Below are positions 10,335-19,466 of a stretch of DNA of 64,000 nucleotides, piece after piece. Made by a program: the position numbers and the translations under genes. The stretch's first letter is position 1, and each line of letters begins with the position of its first letter. This DNA is from Ectothiorhodospiraceae bacterium. Lineage in GTDB: Bacteria; Pseudomonadota; Gammaproteobacteria; HK1. The notes under the pieces were generated by a model, which was given only the letters and a program-made list of their open reading frames with translations, was not told the DNA's origin and searched no databases. The stretch covers positions 1 to 64,000 of the forward strand of contig JACKNM010000022.1 in the NCBI GenBank assembly GCA_024234875.1, written 5' to 3'.

Positions 10335-10813
10335 CCCGCGCCCTCGAAGTTGAACGGCACCACCAGGTTGACGACCTCCTCGGACTCGCCGATCAGGAGC
10401 TCGAGGTCGATGTCGACGCGACTCGGGTCGAGCGCGCGGTCGTAACGGATCGCTGCCTTGCGGATCTCACGGATGCGCGGCTCCTCGGCCAGCGTCTGCA
10501 GCAGGTAGAGCTTCACCAGGCGGCGATTGTGCTCGGTGTTCGGCTCGCCGATCAGCTCGTGGTGCCGCGAGCCGTACGAGGCGTGACCAAGTGGCTCGAG
10601 CTCGCCACGGCGGGTGTTGACCCGCGACACGATCGCCTGCACCGCGTTGTCGACGCCGCTCGCGAGCGCGAGATCGTGCAGCGGCCGACCGGCGCGACGC
10701 ACCACCGCGCGCGCGAGATCCGCATTGCCCTGTCGGCCGTCTCCGGTGCCGTAGTCGAGCGCCAGATCCCGGCCCATCGCCTCGCGCTCGCGCGCGGTCA
10801 GTCGATCTGCCAT
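10331..10813 (-). CDS. gp25-like baseplate wedge protein
   Basis: This 160-residue protein is of the gpW/gp25 lysozyme-like baseplate family, which nucleates sheath attachment in contractile tails. The typical features are TRRGELEPLGHASYGSRHHE, a Leu-rich helix (RLVKLYLLQTLAEEPRIREI), and a final alternating strand (VDIDLELLIGESEEVVNLVV). It is translationally coupled to gpJ by an ATGA overlap. Immediately upstream lies a REP-like insertion, the one clear break in this part of the operon. Confidence 0.8.
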   Translation of the reverse strand: MADRLTAREREAMGRDLALDYGTGDGRQGNADLARAVVRRAGRPLHDLALASGVDNAVQAIVSRVNTRRGELEPLGHASYGSRHHELIGEPNTEHNRRLVKLYLLQTLAEEPRIREIRKAAIRYDRALDPSRVDIDLELLIGESEEVVNLVVPFNFEGAG

Positions 10814-10828
10814 CAGCCGTGCTCCAGG

Positions 10829-10934
10829 CCGGGGACAGGCTCGCGCATGGCGGGTGCCTGCCCCCAGAGCCAGACCCCAGGGGACGTGGTTGGGGACGCG
10901 CTCCGATTCCTTCGGGCTCGGAGCCAGTCCCCGG
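10829..10934. repeat. REP/MITE-like inverted-repeat element inside the tail operon
   Basis: A 106-base element bounded by near-perfect 14-base inverted repeats: CCGGGGACAGGCTC at 10829-10842 and GAGCCAGTCCCCGG at 10921-10934 (13 of 14 pair). The inside is full of further GGGGAC / GTCCCC and AGAGCCAGACCCC motifs that can fold on themselves. It fills the gap between two baseplate genes in an operon where neighbours normally overlap. No protein is encoded. It resembles short palindromic REP/REPIN elements; only one copy is obvious in this window. Confidence 0.6.
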
Positions 10935-10971
10935 TGTGGCGCGCGTTCGATCGTCTGCTCATCGTCGCACC

Positions 10972-11310
10972 TCAGCCCGAGCCGTCATTCACGTACGGCG
11001 CGGCCGGCGGGCCGAGCACCTGCACGATGCCGGGACCGCTCGGGCACATGTCGCCCATTCGGATCACCGCCATGCCGTCGACCTTGATACCGGGAACCAC
11101 CGGGGCGCCGATCGGCAGCGGGTAGGGCACACCGGTCACCGAGTTGACGAACTGGCACATCGAGCCCTGCACCGCGAGCGGCATGCCGCCGGCGGTGGCC
11201 GTCGCCTGTGTCACCGCCACGATGACACCGCTGTCCGGCGGGCCCGCGGCACCGGGGGTGATGATCACCGCGCAACCGACGCTGACCGGCATTCCGGGCA
11301 TCTCCGTCAT
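10972..11310 (-). CDS. PAAR-like spike-tip protein
   Basis: This 112-residue protein caps the membrane-piercing spike of contractile machines. It has the Gly/Pro-rich pattern of PAAR-like proteins: an N-terminal MPVSVGCAVIITPGAAGPPD segment, PLPIGAPVVPGIKVDGMAVI, and RMGDMCPSGPGIVQVLG with the conserved Met-Gly-Asp-Met-Cys. Cys and His/Asp residues could bind the metal of a PAAR tip. Its start overlaps the stop of the gpV spike gene by ATGA. No effector domain is fused to it. Confidence 0.75.
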   Translation of the reverse strand: MTEMPGMPVSVGCAVIITPGAAGPPDSGVIVAVTQATATAGGMPLAVQGSMCQFVNSVTGVPYPLPIGAPVVPGIKVDGMAVIRMGDMCPSGPGIVQVLGPPAAPYVNDGSG

Positions 11311-12050
11311 CCCGCGCTGAAGTTGGTCATGCCGGCGATCTTCACCATCGCGCCCTTGACCGTGGTCTCGGCCGCCCCCTCGATCGCCGCGTTCGCCTGA
11401 CCCTTGACGGTGGCATTGAGGCCCTCGGCGGTGAGGTCGGACTGCGCCTTGATGTCGACCTTGCCGCCGGCCTCGATCGCGATATCGCCACCGGCGTGCA
11501 GGCTGATGCCGCCGTCGGCGCCGATCTCGACGTCCGCCGGGCACTCGATGGACACCTTGCCGCCGCTCTCGACCACGATGCGGGTGCCACCGAGATCGAT
11601 CGTCGCCTCGGCGTCGGTGACGGTGATGGTGTTCGAGCCGGGCAACGCGATGTGGATGCGGCGCACGCCGTCCTCCTCCGCGTGCGGGCTCTCGTACACC
11701 CACTCCCCGGGGCCGGACGCGGGAGGACGATCCTCGTCGTTGTAGAGGCGCCCGGTGACCACCGGGCGATGCAGATCGCCGCCCACGAACTGCACCAGCA
11801 CCAGCTCGCCGACGTCCGGGATGGCGACCTGGCCGATGCGCGAGGTCGCCACCGGGACCTTCGGCAGGACCAGCTCGGAGTCGCGCAACGAGACGGTCAC
11901 CGCGTAGTTGTCGTGGTCGCCCTCGTCCGCGTGCGGGTGCAACTCGGTGACCTCCGCGATCTCGGCGAAGCGCAGGCGACCGATCTCCGCGCGCACGATC
12001 GCCTGGATGAGACCGTAGAGGTCGTGCCCGGTCGGCGGCGCGAGCGTCAT
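11307..12050 (-). CDS. Phage baseplate assembly protein V / VgrG-like spike
   Basis: This 247-residue central spike has an N-terminal OB-fold of the Phage_base_V family (VGELVLVQFVGGDLHRPVVT, then GRLYNDEDRPP), then a repetitive beta-helix needle. The needle reads as short repeats of GGKVSIECPADVEIGADGGI type and AGGDIAIEAGGKVDIKAQSD type, like VgrG/gp5 C-terminal needles. The frame runs open upstream, but the ATG at 12050 overlaps the stop of the gpD gene, as throughout this operon. Here gpD and gpV are separate genes rather than fused as in VgrG. Confidence 0.82.
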   Translation of the reverse strand: MTLAPPTGHDLYGLIQAIVRAEIGRLRFAEIAEVTELHPHADEGDHDNYAVTVSLRDSELVLPKVPVATSRIGQVAIPDVGELVLVQFVGGDLHRPVVTGRLYNDEDRPPASGPGEWVYESPHAEEDGVRRIHIALPGSNTITVTDAEATIDLGGTRIVVESGGKVSIECPADVEIGADGGISLHAGGDIAIEAGGKVDIKAQSDLTAEGLNATVKGQANAAIEGAAETTVKGAMVKIAGMTNFSAG

Positions 12051-13024
12051 GGCGCGGTCCTCATCGTGAGATGGGTGCGAAAGCCGGCAACGGTGTCCAG
12101 CCGGTGCTCGATCCGCCACACCAGCCAGGTTCCGTCGCCCCGACCTTCCGGCATCGACTCGACCTCCACCGTGTCGCCGAGCTCGATCTCGGGCAGGCCG
12201 GGCACCAGAGCGTCGAGCCGCCGGGCATGGCTCGCGGCCTCCGCCGCCAGCGCCTCGGCCAGCGCGCCGGCGGCGTCGCGGGTGGTGCAGAGCGCCGTCG
12301 AGATGCGTCGCGACGGCCCTTCCCCCGCGCTGCCGGCGAGGTCTCGGGCCTTCTTCACGATCCAGGTCTCGGCGTCGACACCGTCGCTGCTCGCCGCGGA
12401 CTCGGGGATCACCTCGAATGCGGTCTGCGCGGGCGGCACCTCGCGTGCGCAGGCGTCGATCAGGTTGATGCCGTGGACGAGACGGACCGCAGACGCCGCC
12501 GGGCGTGGCGCGCTGAAGACGAGCTCACCGTCGCGGGTGGCGAGGAGATCCACGCCGGCGAGACGGGCGAGGCGCTTCGCGTGCTCGAAGCCGTCGAGCG
12601 CGCCGTCGGCGTGGTAGCGCGCCAGCCGCTCGCCGGCGTCGGCCCGGGCGACGGCGACACCGGCCGCGTCGGCCAGCGCGCGCACCACGTCCGCCGCGGA
12701 CTGGGCGAGGAAGGTCTCGCTCGGCCGCAGCCGGGCGAGCATCCATTGCGCGCCGAGCGCCTGTAGACGGTGCTCGGTCAAGGTGTCACGGGTCTCGGTC
12801 ACCGTGCCGGTGAACACCGTCTCCCCGTCGCCGTCGTAGCCGAGCGTCAGCGACACCGCCGCCTCCGGCGTCGCGACCACGGTGGTGCGCCGGTCGAGCG
12901 CGACGTCGAGCGCGTCGATGCCACCGTTCGCCTCTCGGCGCAGCCGCAACGCCACCAACGGCCCGGTGTCGATGGTGGTGCCGTCGATGTCGAGCGCGTA
13001 GTAAGGGCGGATCCCCATGGTCAT
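12047..13024 (-). CDS. gpD-like baseplate hub protein (late control D family)
   Basis: This 325-residue protein has the gpD/VgrG-N hub fold, which forms the trimeric hub under the tail tube. Evidence: an N-terminal barrel start (YYALDIDGTTIDTGPLVALR), a strand-turn segment around TLGYDGDGETVFTGTVTETR, a helix of FLAQSAADVVRALADAAGVA type, and a second barrel ending GDTVEVESMPEGRGDGTWLV. The start at 13024 gives an ATGA overlap with the upstream stop; the longer open frame upstream is not coding. It acts together with the gpV spike and PAAR tip directly downstream. Confidence 0.8.
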   Translation of the reverse strand: MTMGIRPYYALDIDGTTIDTGPLVALRLRREANGGIDALDVALDRRTTVVATPEAAVSLTLGYDGDGETVFTGTVTETRDTLTEHRLQALGAQWMLARLRPSETFLAQSAADVVRALADAAGVAVARADAGERLARYHADGALDGFEHAKRLARLAGVDLLATRDGELVFSAPRPAASAVRLVHGINLIDACAREVPPAQTAFEVIPESAASSDGVDAETWIVKKARDLAGSAGEGPSRRISTALCTTRDAAGALAEALAAEAASHARRLDALVPGLPEIELGDTVEVESMPEGRGDGTWLVWRIEHRLDTVAGFRTHLTMRTAP

Positions 13025-15948
13025 GGGTCGTTCCCCGCGCGCGGCGTGGTCTCGACGTTGTCCGAGGTGTAGTAGTTCATCGCCTTCAACCGCCCTTCCT
13101 CGCGGTACTTGAACGGCAGCGTCAGATCGGTGTTCTGGATGGTGGTGATGTCGTCGCCGGGCGCCGCCGCTCCGGTCTGCCCGAATCCGATGACGTGCAT
13201 GTGCAGGTGGTTGTAGGCGCTCACGCCGGTGTCGCCGGACTCCATGACGCGCTGACCGCGGCGCACGAAGATCCCGCTCAGATTGGCGCCGGCCGCGAGG
13301 CCCGGGTAGACGGCGGGAATGAACGAGTTGCGCGCATGGCCGTACTCGGCGCAGGTGTACAGCAACGGCGTGAACGGGCCACCGGCGTTGAACGGTGGCA
13401 TGAACGTCACCCCGAGCGGGAAGTTGGGCGTGGTCGAGGCCGGCGGACTCGGTGCGTCCGGCGCGTAGACGCGATCGGTCGGCACCGGTGTGCCGGTGTC
13501 GGTGAACGTCGTCCCCGTGGGATGCACGCGTCCGGCGCAGGCGCGGTCCTGGCGTGGGTCGAGGAACGCGAAGAGGGTGCCGGCGCGAAAGCCGGCGCTC
13601 TTCCAGAACGGCACGTTGCTGCCGTCGAACCACGGCGCGAAGGCCGCGTTGTAGGGCGGGAAGACGGTGATGTCGTTCGCCGCCTTGGCGGCCGGATTGA
13701 TCTCGGAGCCGTCGTCCGCGTAGTTCACCCCCGGCCCCGGCGCGAACCCCGGGAATACCAGATCCGGGAAGGCGTCCCACGGCGCCGGAATCGTCGGCGC
13801 GCCACCCGCGGTCGCGGGCTCGAAGGCGGTGACGTGCAGCACCTGCACGAAGTTCCAGCCCTGGTTGGCGACGTTGTCGCCGATGGTGTCTCGGGACTGC
13901 ACGATCACGCCGTCGCGCGAGCAGTTCACGCTGTTGCCCTGGTCGTGCGAGAAATCGTAGGCGTAGATCTGGGCCGCGTTGCTCTGCGGGAAGTGGCTCC
14001 AGATCCCCATGTTGTTCTGCACGCACTGGTGATCGACGTCGTCGGGCCACGGCAGTGCGTAGGTGGCGTCACCGTCGTCGGGGTAGCCGACGAAGGTGCG
14101 CTCGGTCGCGGTGCGGTCGTAGGCGTAGGTGCCGTCGTCGGTGTTGTTGTTGGTGAACAGGTACAGATAGAGGATGTGGTCGATCAGGTACCAGAACAGC
14201 GACAGCGGCAGTCGGAACACCGACAGGAATCCCTGCCAGCCGCCCTCGCGGAAGGTCACCCGCCCGAGGAAGCGTTCCTTGAACGCGAGCTTGCCCATCG
14301 CCCAGCCATCGGTCGGCCACTCGCCGGCGGCCCAGCGCGCGAGCGGCAACGACAGGTAGGAGAACGAGAGGGTGATCGCCATCCCGCCGAACGCCTTGCC
14401 GAACATGTCGCCGGTCGGTCCGCCACCGATGAATCCGTAGTTCGCCCGATCCGTCGCCGACAGGATCCCCGGCAGGATCAGCGAGCCGAGCTCGCCGACG
14501 CCGTAGCACAGCCCCTGGAACTGGTTGCAGTTGCGCCGATCCATCGCGCGCGCGATGCGCTCCCGCGCGGCATCCGGGTCGTCGGCGTGCTCCGCCTCGT
14601 GCAGCGCCGACTGGTGCCAGCTCGCCGCCGCTTCCGGGTCGTTGTTGATCAGGGTGAGCAGGGACAGCAAGAACTCGCGCCCGAGCCACAGCCATCGGCG
14701 ATACAGATACATCTCGCCGATGTCGCCGAACATGTTGGTCCAGGTGTACAACCCGTCGTCGCCGAACAGCTCGCGGCCGTCGTTGCCCTCGAACCCGGCC
14801 AACGCGGTGAGCCAGGTCTTGATCAGCACGTAGACCCAGGTCGGGGCGTCCTCCTTGAACGCGGTCGGCAGGACGATGTCGAGGATCGCGTCGGAGACCA
14901 GTGCGTTGACGAGGTTCGACGCGTAGTCACCCTTCTCCAGCGACGCGAGGTGGACGATGGCGTCGATCGCACCGACCGCCCAGGTGCTGTGGAACGCGAC
15001 ATGCTCCATCGCGTTGGCGCTGGCGTGCTTCCAGGTGAAGCCCTCGAGCGCCGGCAGGGCACGAAGCGCCGCCTCTCGATCACCCTCCGGCGGCTGCCAG
15101 GTGACACGCTCGCCGATCACCCAGGTGGCGTAGAAGGCGACCTTCTCGCGCTCGCCGCCGGCACCATTGGCGGCCGCGGCGCCGACGCTGACACCGCCGC
15201 TCACCGTCGCTGCGGTCTCGGCCATGCACGATGCGACCTTGGCGAGCGGGGTCACCACCTCGTCGCCGAAGCGCACGATCTCGCGCAACGGCTCGAGCAC
15301 GCGGTCGATGTCGAGCGCAGCCCAGACTTTCGGCAGCACCACCCGCAGCAGGCGCCGGTCGAGACCGGGCAGGGTCAGCTCGTCGAGCAGCAGGACGCGC
15401 AGGCTCGCGATCGAGCGTCCGAGCTCGAACAGCGCGAGCGCCTCCTCGCCGTCCTCGCCGTCGCCGAGCGGTGCCTCGAGCGCGGTGACGATGTCCTCGA
15501 GCAGGTCGACCACCAGGTCGCGCACCACGTTCTGATCGAGACCGAGGTCCTGCTCGACCAGATCGAGCGCATCCTCGAGGAAGGACTGCACGCCCTCGAG
15601 CGTCAGCCCGTCGACCAGTGCGCGCAGCAGGCCGAGGAGCGCGGCGATGCTCTCACCGGGGTCGTCGCCGACGCCGTTCACCGCGCTCATGAGGGTGTCC
15701 AGGTGGCCGCCGAACAGTGCGCGCGCCTTGCCCTCGGAGAGCCGCACGCGCTCCTCGCGCTCGAGCAAGGCGCGCTGCAGCGCCGGCACCACCACCCCGC
15801 CCACGATCTCGCCGACCCGCGCGAGCCGCGCCGGATCGGTGCCCAGTCGGGCGCCGAGGTCCACCAGGATCTCGACCACGTCCGCCCCGTCGTACTCGAC
15901 GTCGAGCCGGAACCGCTGCGGGGCGAGGATCGGAGTCGCGAGGCTCAT
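13021..15948 (-). CDS. Large tail-operon protein with C-terminal M23-peptidase-like domain
   Basis: A 975-residue protein of unusual build. The first 250 residues are acidic and helical. The middle (about 250-620) contains two hydrophobic stretches that could be membrane segments (AITLSFSYLSLPLARWAAG and LPLSLFWYLIDHILYLYLF). The last third resembles an M23/LytM metallopeptidase: a His in GIWSH (about 650), an Asp in YAYDF (about 665), GDTGVSAYNHLHMHVIG with the HLH pair (about 910-918), and the FVRRGQRVMESGDTG approach loop. The spacing between ligand groups is longer than usual because of an insertion. It sits between the tape-measure candidate and the hub. It may be a tail lysin, a peptidoglycan-cutting payload, or a structural relative without activity. 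Confidence 0.6.
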   Translation of the reverse strand: MSLATPILAPQRFRLDVEYDGADVVEILVDLGARLGTDPARLARVGEIVGGVVVPALQRALLEREERVRLSEGKARALFGGHLDTLMSAVNGVGDDPGESIAALLGLLRALVDGLTLEGVQSFLEDALDLVEQDLGLDQNVVRDLVVDLLEDIVTALEAPLGDGEDGEEALALFELGRSIASLRVLLLDELTLPGLDRRLLRVVLPKVWAALDIDRVLEPLREIVRFGDEVVTPLAKVASCMAETAATVSGGVSVGAAAANGAGGEREKVAFYATWVIGERVTWQPPEGDREAALRALPALEGFTWKHASANAMEHVAFHSTWAVGAIDAIVHLASLEKGDYASNLVNALVSDAILDIVLPTAFKEDAPTWVYVLIKTWLTALAGFEGNDGRELFGDDGLYTWTNMFGDIGEMYLYRRWLWLGREFLLSLLTLINNDPEAAASWHQSALHEAEHADDPDAARERIARAMDRRNCNQFQGLCYGVGELGSLILPGILSATDRANYGFIGGGPTGDMFGKAFGGMAITLSFSYLSLPLARWAAGEWPTDGWAMGKLAFKERFLGRVTFREGGWQGFLSVFRLPLSLFWYLIDHILYLYLFTNNNTDDGTYAYDRTATERTFVGYPDDGDATYALPWPDDVDHQCVQNNMGIWSHFPQSNAAQIYAYDFSHDQGNSVNCSRDGVIVQSRDTIGDNVANQGWNFVQVLHVTAFEPATAGGAPTIPAPWDAFPDLVFPGFAPGPGVNYADDGSEINPAAKAANDITVFPPYNAAFAPWFDGSNVPFWKSAGFRAGTLFAFLDPRQDRACAGRVHPTGTTFTDTGTPVPTDRVYAPDAPSPPASTTPNFPLGVTFMPPFNAGGPFTPLLYTCAEYGHARNSFIPAVYPGLAAGANLSGIFVRRGQRVMESGDTGVSAYNHLHMHVIGFGQTGAAAPGDDITTIQNTDLTLPFKYREEGRLKAMNYYTSDNVETTPRAGNDP

Positions 15949-18900
15949 AGCGCGACCGCTCCCAGCATCTGGTTGAAGGCCTGGTTGGTGCGCGCGACCT
16001 CGGCCTTCAGCTCCTCGTCCAACTCGCCGAGGCGGGCCGCGAGATCCTCGAGCGGCTGGCTGAGGTCGAAGACCGAGACCAGCGGCCGGACCGTCTCGTC
16101 GTACGTCGGCTGGATGGCATCCACGACGATCGCCCCGGGGTCGAGACTGGCCAGGTCGTCGACCAGGTCCTGGTAGGCGGAATCCAGCTCGGCGAGGGCG
16201 CCGGCCGGGAGCACCGAGCTCGGGTCCAGAGCGTCGATGGCGGCGTCGAACGCGGGGGCGAGAGCTTCGGCGAGCGCGGCCGGCCCGACCGCCTCGAGCT
16301 TCTCGCGCACCGCGTCGAACACCTCGTCGAGCTCGTCGGTGAGGAAGCCGAGATCGATCGACTCCACCCGCGCGACCAGCGCGCGCAGAGTGTCGCGCAA
16401 CGTGGTCAGCCCGCCCGGGCCGGTGAGCAGGTCCGCCACCCCGGTCTCGATCGCGACCATGAAGTCGTCGATGCGCTCGAGCGGGGCACGCAGCGCGTCG
16501 AACGGCGCGCCGAGCGAGCGGACGAGACCGCCGATCGGCTGCACCAGCTCGGCCTCGAGCGCGTCACGCAACGCATCGGCGATTCCCGCCCCGTCGGCCG
16601 GTAGCCGCATGCGGTCGAGCGCCGAGCCCGCGCGCAGGAATCGCTCGTCCCAGTGCGTCAGGTGCGATTCCAGCGCCCCCTGGGCTGCGAGCAGGCGACC
16701 GCGCAGGCCGGCGACCGCGCCGAGCACCCGCGAGGTGGGTGGCGCCAGCGGGTCCAGCCGGTCGATCTGCGCGAGCAGCCGGTCACGGTCGACGCCCGCG
16801 GGCAGGGCCGCCACCGCGGCGCGCGGCACCGCGCGCCAGGCCGCGACCAGTCGGGCGCGAAGCGCATCGGCATCGAGCGTCTCCAAACCGGTCATCAACG
16901 GGTCGAGGGCGGTGGCGAGATCTGCGCGCAGCCGACTCGCCTGCAACGCATCCACCGCGAGGCGGAGGCGGTCGAAGGTCGGCGCGAGGGTGCCGAGGGT
17001 CGCCAGCCCCCCGACGGCGGTGAACAGCGGTGCGAGCCAGGTCCGGATCTGCTCCGCCGGGTCGTCGAGGCCCTGCAGCAGGCCGCGCACCTTGTCGAGG
17101 AGTCCGCGGGCGGCCGCGAGCAGTGCCTGCGCTTCCTCGATGCGCGCGATGACCGCGCCGAGGGCGCCGTCGATCACCTCGTCCGGGACCAGCTCCATCA
17201 GCCGGTCGAGGACGCCGGAGAGCGCATCGTCGAGCGGCTGCATGAGGTTCGAGGGCCGCAGCGTGTCGAGCCGTCCGAGCAGGCTCTCGTGCACCTCGGC
17301 GAGCGGGGCGAGCAGCGCGGCGGGATCGATCGCGTCGCGTACCCGATCGGTCGCACCGGCCAACGCCTGCTCGACCGGCTCGAACAGCGCCGATGGTGTG
17401 AACGCGTCGAGCCGCGACACGAGATCCTGGTAGGGCTGGGTCAGCCGGTCGCCGACCAGGGTCTGCGGCGAGTAACGGTCGATCTCCGCCATCAACGCCT
17501 CGACCTGACGTGCAGCCTGCTCGAGCAGCGCGCGTGGGCCGGCGTCGATCAGCGCCGCCAGCTCGTCGATCAGCGGATCGGTGACCGGCGCGAGGTCGAC
17601 CGGCAGCACCTGCAGCGAGAGCTCGAGCCCGTTGCGGGTGAGGTCGTCGAGGGCGGAGGTGTCGATCGAGCGCAGTGTCTCGGTGATCGACTCGATGCCG
17701 GCGATCACCTCGTCGGTGATGGGGGTGAAGGACAGCGCGCGCAGCCGCGCCACCACGTCGTCTAGGATTCCGCGCAGCTCCTCGGCCGCCTGCACCACCT
17801 CCGGTGCCTGGAGCGCACCGCCGATGCCGTCGACCACCTGCCCGAGCGCGTCCCGGGTGCCCTCGAGGTCGAGGCCGGCGACCGCGCCGACGATCGCGTC
17901 GACGGCTTCTTGCACCGCGTCGCGCGCGGGGCCGAACAGACGCTCGACGGTCGCGGCGAGCTCCGCCACCAGGTCGTCCAGGGCGCGCTCGAGCGCCTGA
18001 CGTAGCGGCTCGGGATCGACCTCGGCCAGTGCCGAGTCGACACCGTCGAACAATCCCGCGACCTCTCCGGCGAGGCCGGCCAGCGCGCCGTCGAGGCCGT
18101 CGATGGCGGTGCGGATGGCGGAGTCGAGCTCGGCGAGTGGGGTCAGCAAGGTCTCGATCTCGAGCCCCTCGAGCCCGCGGACGACCACGTCCAATGCTCC
18201 GCCGATGCGCTCGGCCAGCGCCTCGATGCCGGCCGCCTCGGCCAGGGCGTCGATGGCCTCGTGCAGCCGTGCCACCTGGCCGAGGGCGGCCGCTGGCTCG
18301 AGTCGCGTGACCGCCTCGCGCAGTCGGCGCTCCAGGTCCAGGCCGAGGCGGTCGAGCCGGGCCTCGAGCCCGTCCAGTGGGGTACCCAGGACGTCGGCCT
18401 CGATGGCGCCGAGGCGGGGCACCAGCCCGTCGAGCGCCGCCACGAGATCGTCGACGGCACTGCCGACCGGCGCGAGGTCGCCGCCGTCGACCGCCGGCGC
18501 GATGCGCTCCATGGCATCCGCCGCCGCCACCAGGTCGGCGCGTAGCGCCGCCGGGTCGAGGGTCACGGCCATGGCGCCGAGGTCGATCTCGATCCGGGCG
18601 AGCGGCCCGCGCGTGCGTTGCTCCAGATAGTCGGCGACCGCGCCGTAGGCACTGTCGACGTGATTGGTGAGCGCGGCGGCGTCGGCCCCGATGAGATCGA
18701 GGGCGGTCTCGATGGGATGGACGATGTCGTCGAGGACCGGCAGGTAACGCACGGGGACGCGGTGACGTCGCAGCCCGTACAGCATCCCGCGCAGGGCCCT
18801 GACCGCCGGCTCGCCGTTGAACGGCTCGGGGAACTGGTCGAGCGCGGCGCGGGCGCGCTGGAGGGATTCGTGCCGCGCCGCGCGCTCGGCCGCCGCGGGG

Positions 18901-19463
18901 TCGGTCCCCGCGCCGGCACCGCCACCGGCATCTGCGCCCGCCCCGCCGCCGGCATCGCCGCCGCCGTCGCCCGCGCCACCCGGACCGCCGCCTCCGCCGT
19001 CGCCGGCGTCACCGCCCCCGGTACCGCTCCCGCCAGCGCCACTCGCACCGCCAGCGGAGGCGGCCGCGCCCGGCCCCAGTCGCGGTAGCTCGACCGACAG
19101 CAGCTGCTCGAGGGTGGCGATGCAGTCGACGATCTTCTCGATCAGCCCGGGAAGGTCGCCACCGACCGAGGTCTGGAGTTGCTCGACCAGCGCCAGCGCA
19201 TCCCCGAGCACGCCGGAGACGTCCGCCGGCAAGGCGTCGCCGACCCGCCCGACGGCGTCGAGCACGCCGTCCGCGCCGCCGGGCACCGGCAGGTCGATGC
19301 TGGCCAGCGCGCTCGCCAGGTCGCCGAGGTCGCTCGGGGGATCCTGTGCCAGCGACACCAGGAGCTCCCCCGCCTCCACCAGACGCCCGATGTCGCCGCC
19401 GAGCCGGACGTCGAGGTCGGCGTCGATCACCGAGGTGCGGATGCTGGCGACCAGACCTGGCAT
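15945..19463 (-). CDS. Very large helical protein, tape-measure candidate
   Basis: A 1172-residue protein built almost wholly from Leu/Ala/Asp-rich helices with heptad character (LDGLEARLDRLGLDLERRLR and many similar stretches) and no recognisable enzyme motif. A Gly/Ala-rich linker occupies roughly residues 130-195. Tape-measure proteins of contractile tails are long helical proteins encoded between the chaperone and the hub genes, which fits this place. At about 1.5 angstrom per residue it would set a tail lumen of roughly 150 nm, an inference only. It is coupled by ATGA to the 975-residue gene. Confidence 0.6.
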   Translation of the reverse strand: MPGLVASIRTSVIDADLDVRLGGDIGRLVEAGELLVSLAQDPPSDLGDLASALASIDLPVPGGADGVLDAVGRVGDALPADVSGVLGDALALVEQLQTSVGGDLPGLIEKIVDCIATLEQLLSVELPRLGPGAAASAGGASGAGGSGTGGGDAGDGGGGGPGGAGDGGGDAGGGAGADAGGGAGAGTDPAAAERAARHESLQRARAALDQFPEPFNGEPAVRALRGMLYGLRRHRVPVRYLPVLDDIVHPIETALDLIGADAAALTNHVDSAYGAVADYLEQRTRGPLARIEIDLGAMAVTLDPAALRADLVAAADAMERIAPAVDGGDLAPVGSAVDDLVAALDGLVPRLGAIEADVLGTPLDGLEARLDRLGLDLERRLREAVTRLEPAAALGQVARLHEAIDALAEAAGIEALAERIGGALDVVVRGLEGLEIETLLTPLAELDSAIRTAIDGLDGALAGLAGEVAGLFDGVDSALAEVDPEPLRQALERALDDLVAELAATVERLFGPARDAVQEAVDAIVGAVAGLDLEGTRDALGQVVDGIGGALQAPEVVQAAEELRGILDDVVARLRALSFTPITDEVIAGIESITETLRSIDTSALDDLTRNGLELSLQVLPVDLAPVTDPLIDELAALIDAGPRALLEQAARQVEALMAEIDRYSPQTLVGDRLTQPYQDLVSRLDAFTPSALFEPVEQALAGATDRVRDAIDPAALLAPLAEVHESLLGRLDTLRPSNLMQPLDDALSGVLDRLMELVPDEVIDGALGAVIARIEEAQALLAAARGLLDKVRGLLQGLDDPAEQIRTWLAPLFTAVGGLATLGTLAPTFDRLRLAVDALQASRLRADLATALDPLMTGLETLDADALRARLVAAWRAVPRAAVAALPAGVDRDRLLAQIDRLDPLAPPTSRVLGAVAGLRGRLLAAQGALESHLTHWDERFLRAGSALDRMRLPADGAGIADALRDALEAELVQPIGGLVRSLGAPFDALRAPLERIDDFMVAIETGVADLLTGPGGLTTLRDTLRALVARVESIDLGFLTDELDEVFDAVREKLEAVGPAALAEALAPAFDAAIDALDPSSVLPAGALAELDSAYQDLVDDLASLDPGAIVVDAIQPTYDETVRPLVSVFDLSQPLEDLAARLGELDEELKAEVARTNQAFNQMLGAVAL
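18890..19075. repeat. Gly/Ala/Asp-rich low-complexity coding repeat
   Basis: Inside the large helical gene the DNA becomes a run of imperfect GCC/GGC/CCG trinucleotides. On the minus strand it encodes blocks such as GGGDAGDGGGGGPGG and GGGAGADAGGGAGAGTD. It separates the first about 130 residues from the main helical body. Such linkers change length easily by slippage, so the length here may vary between strains. Confidence 0.6.
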
Positions 19464-19466
19464 GGC

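Noticed and set aside
13195..16176. Plus-strand open frame of 993 codons over the tail operon
   Set aside because: It is the mirror image of a real minus-strand gene with strong coding pattern (overlapping starts, M23-like motifs). The plus frame has only His/Arg/Val/Glu-rich composition and no family pattern.
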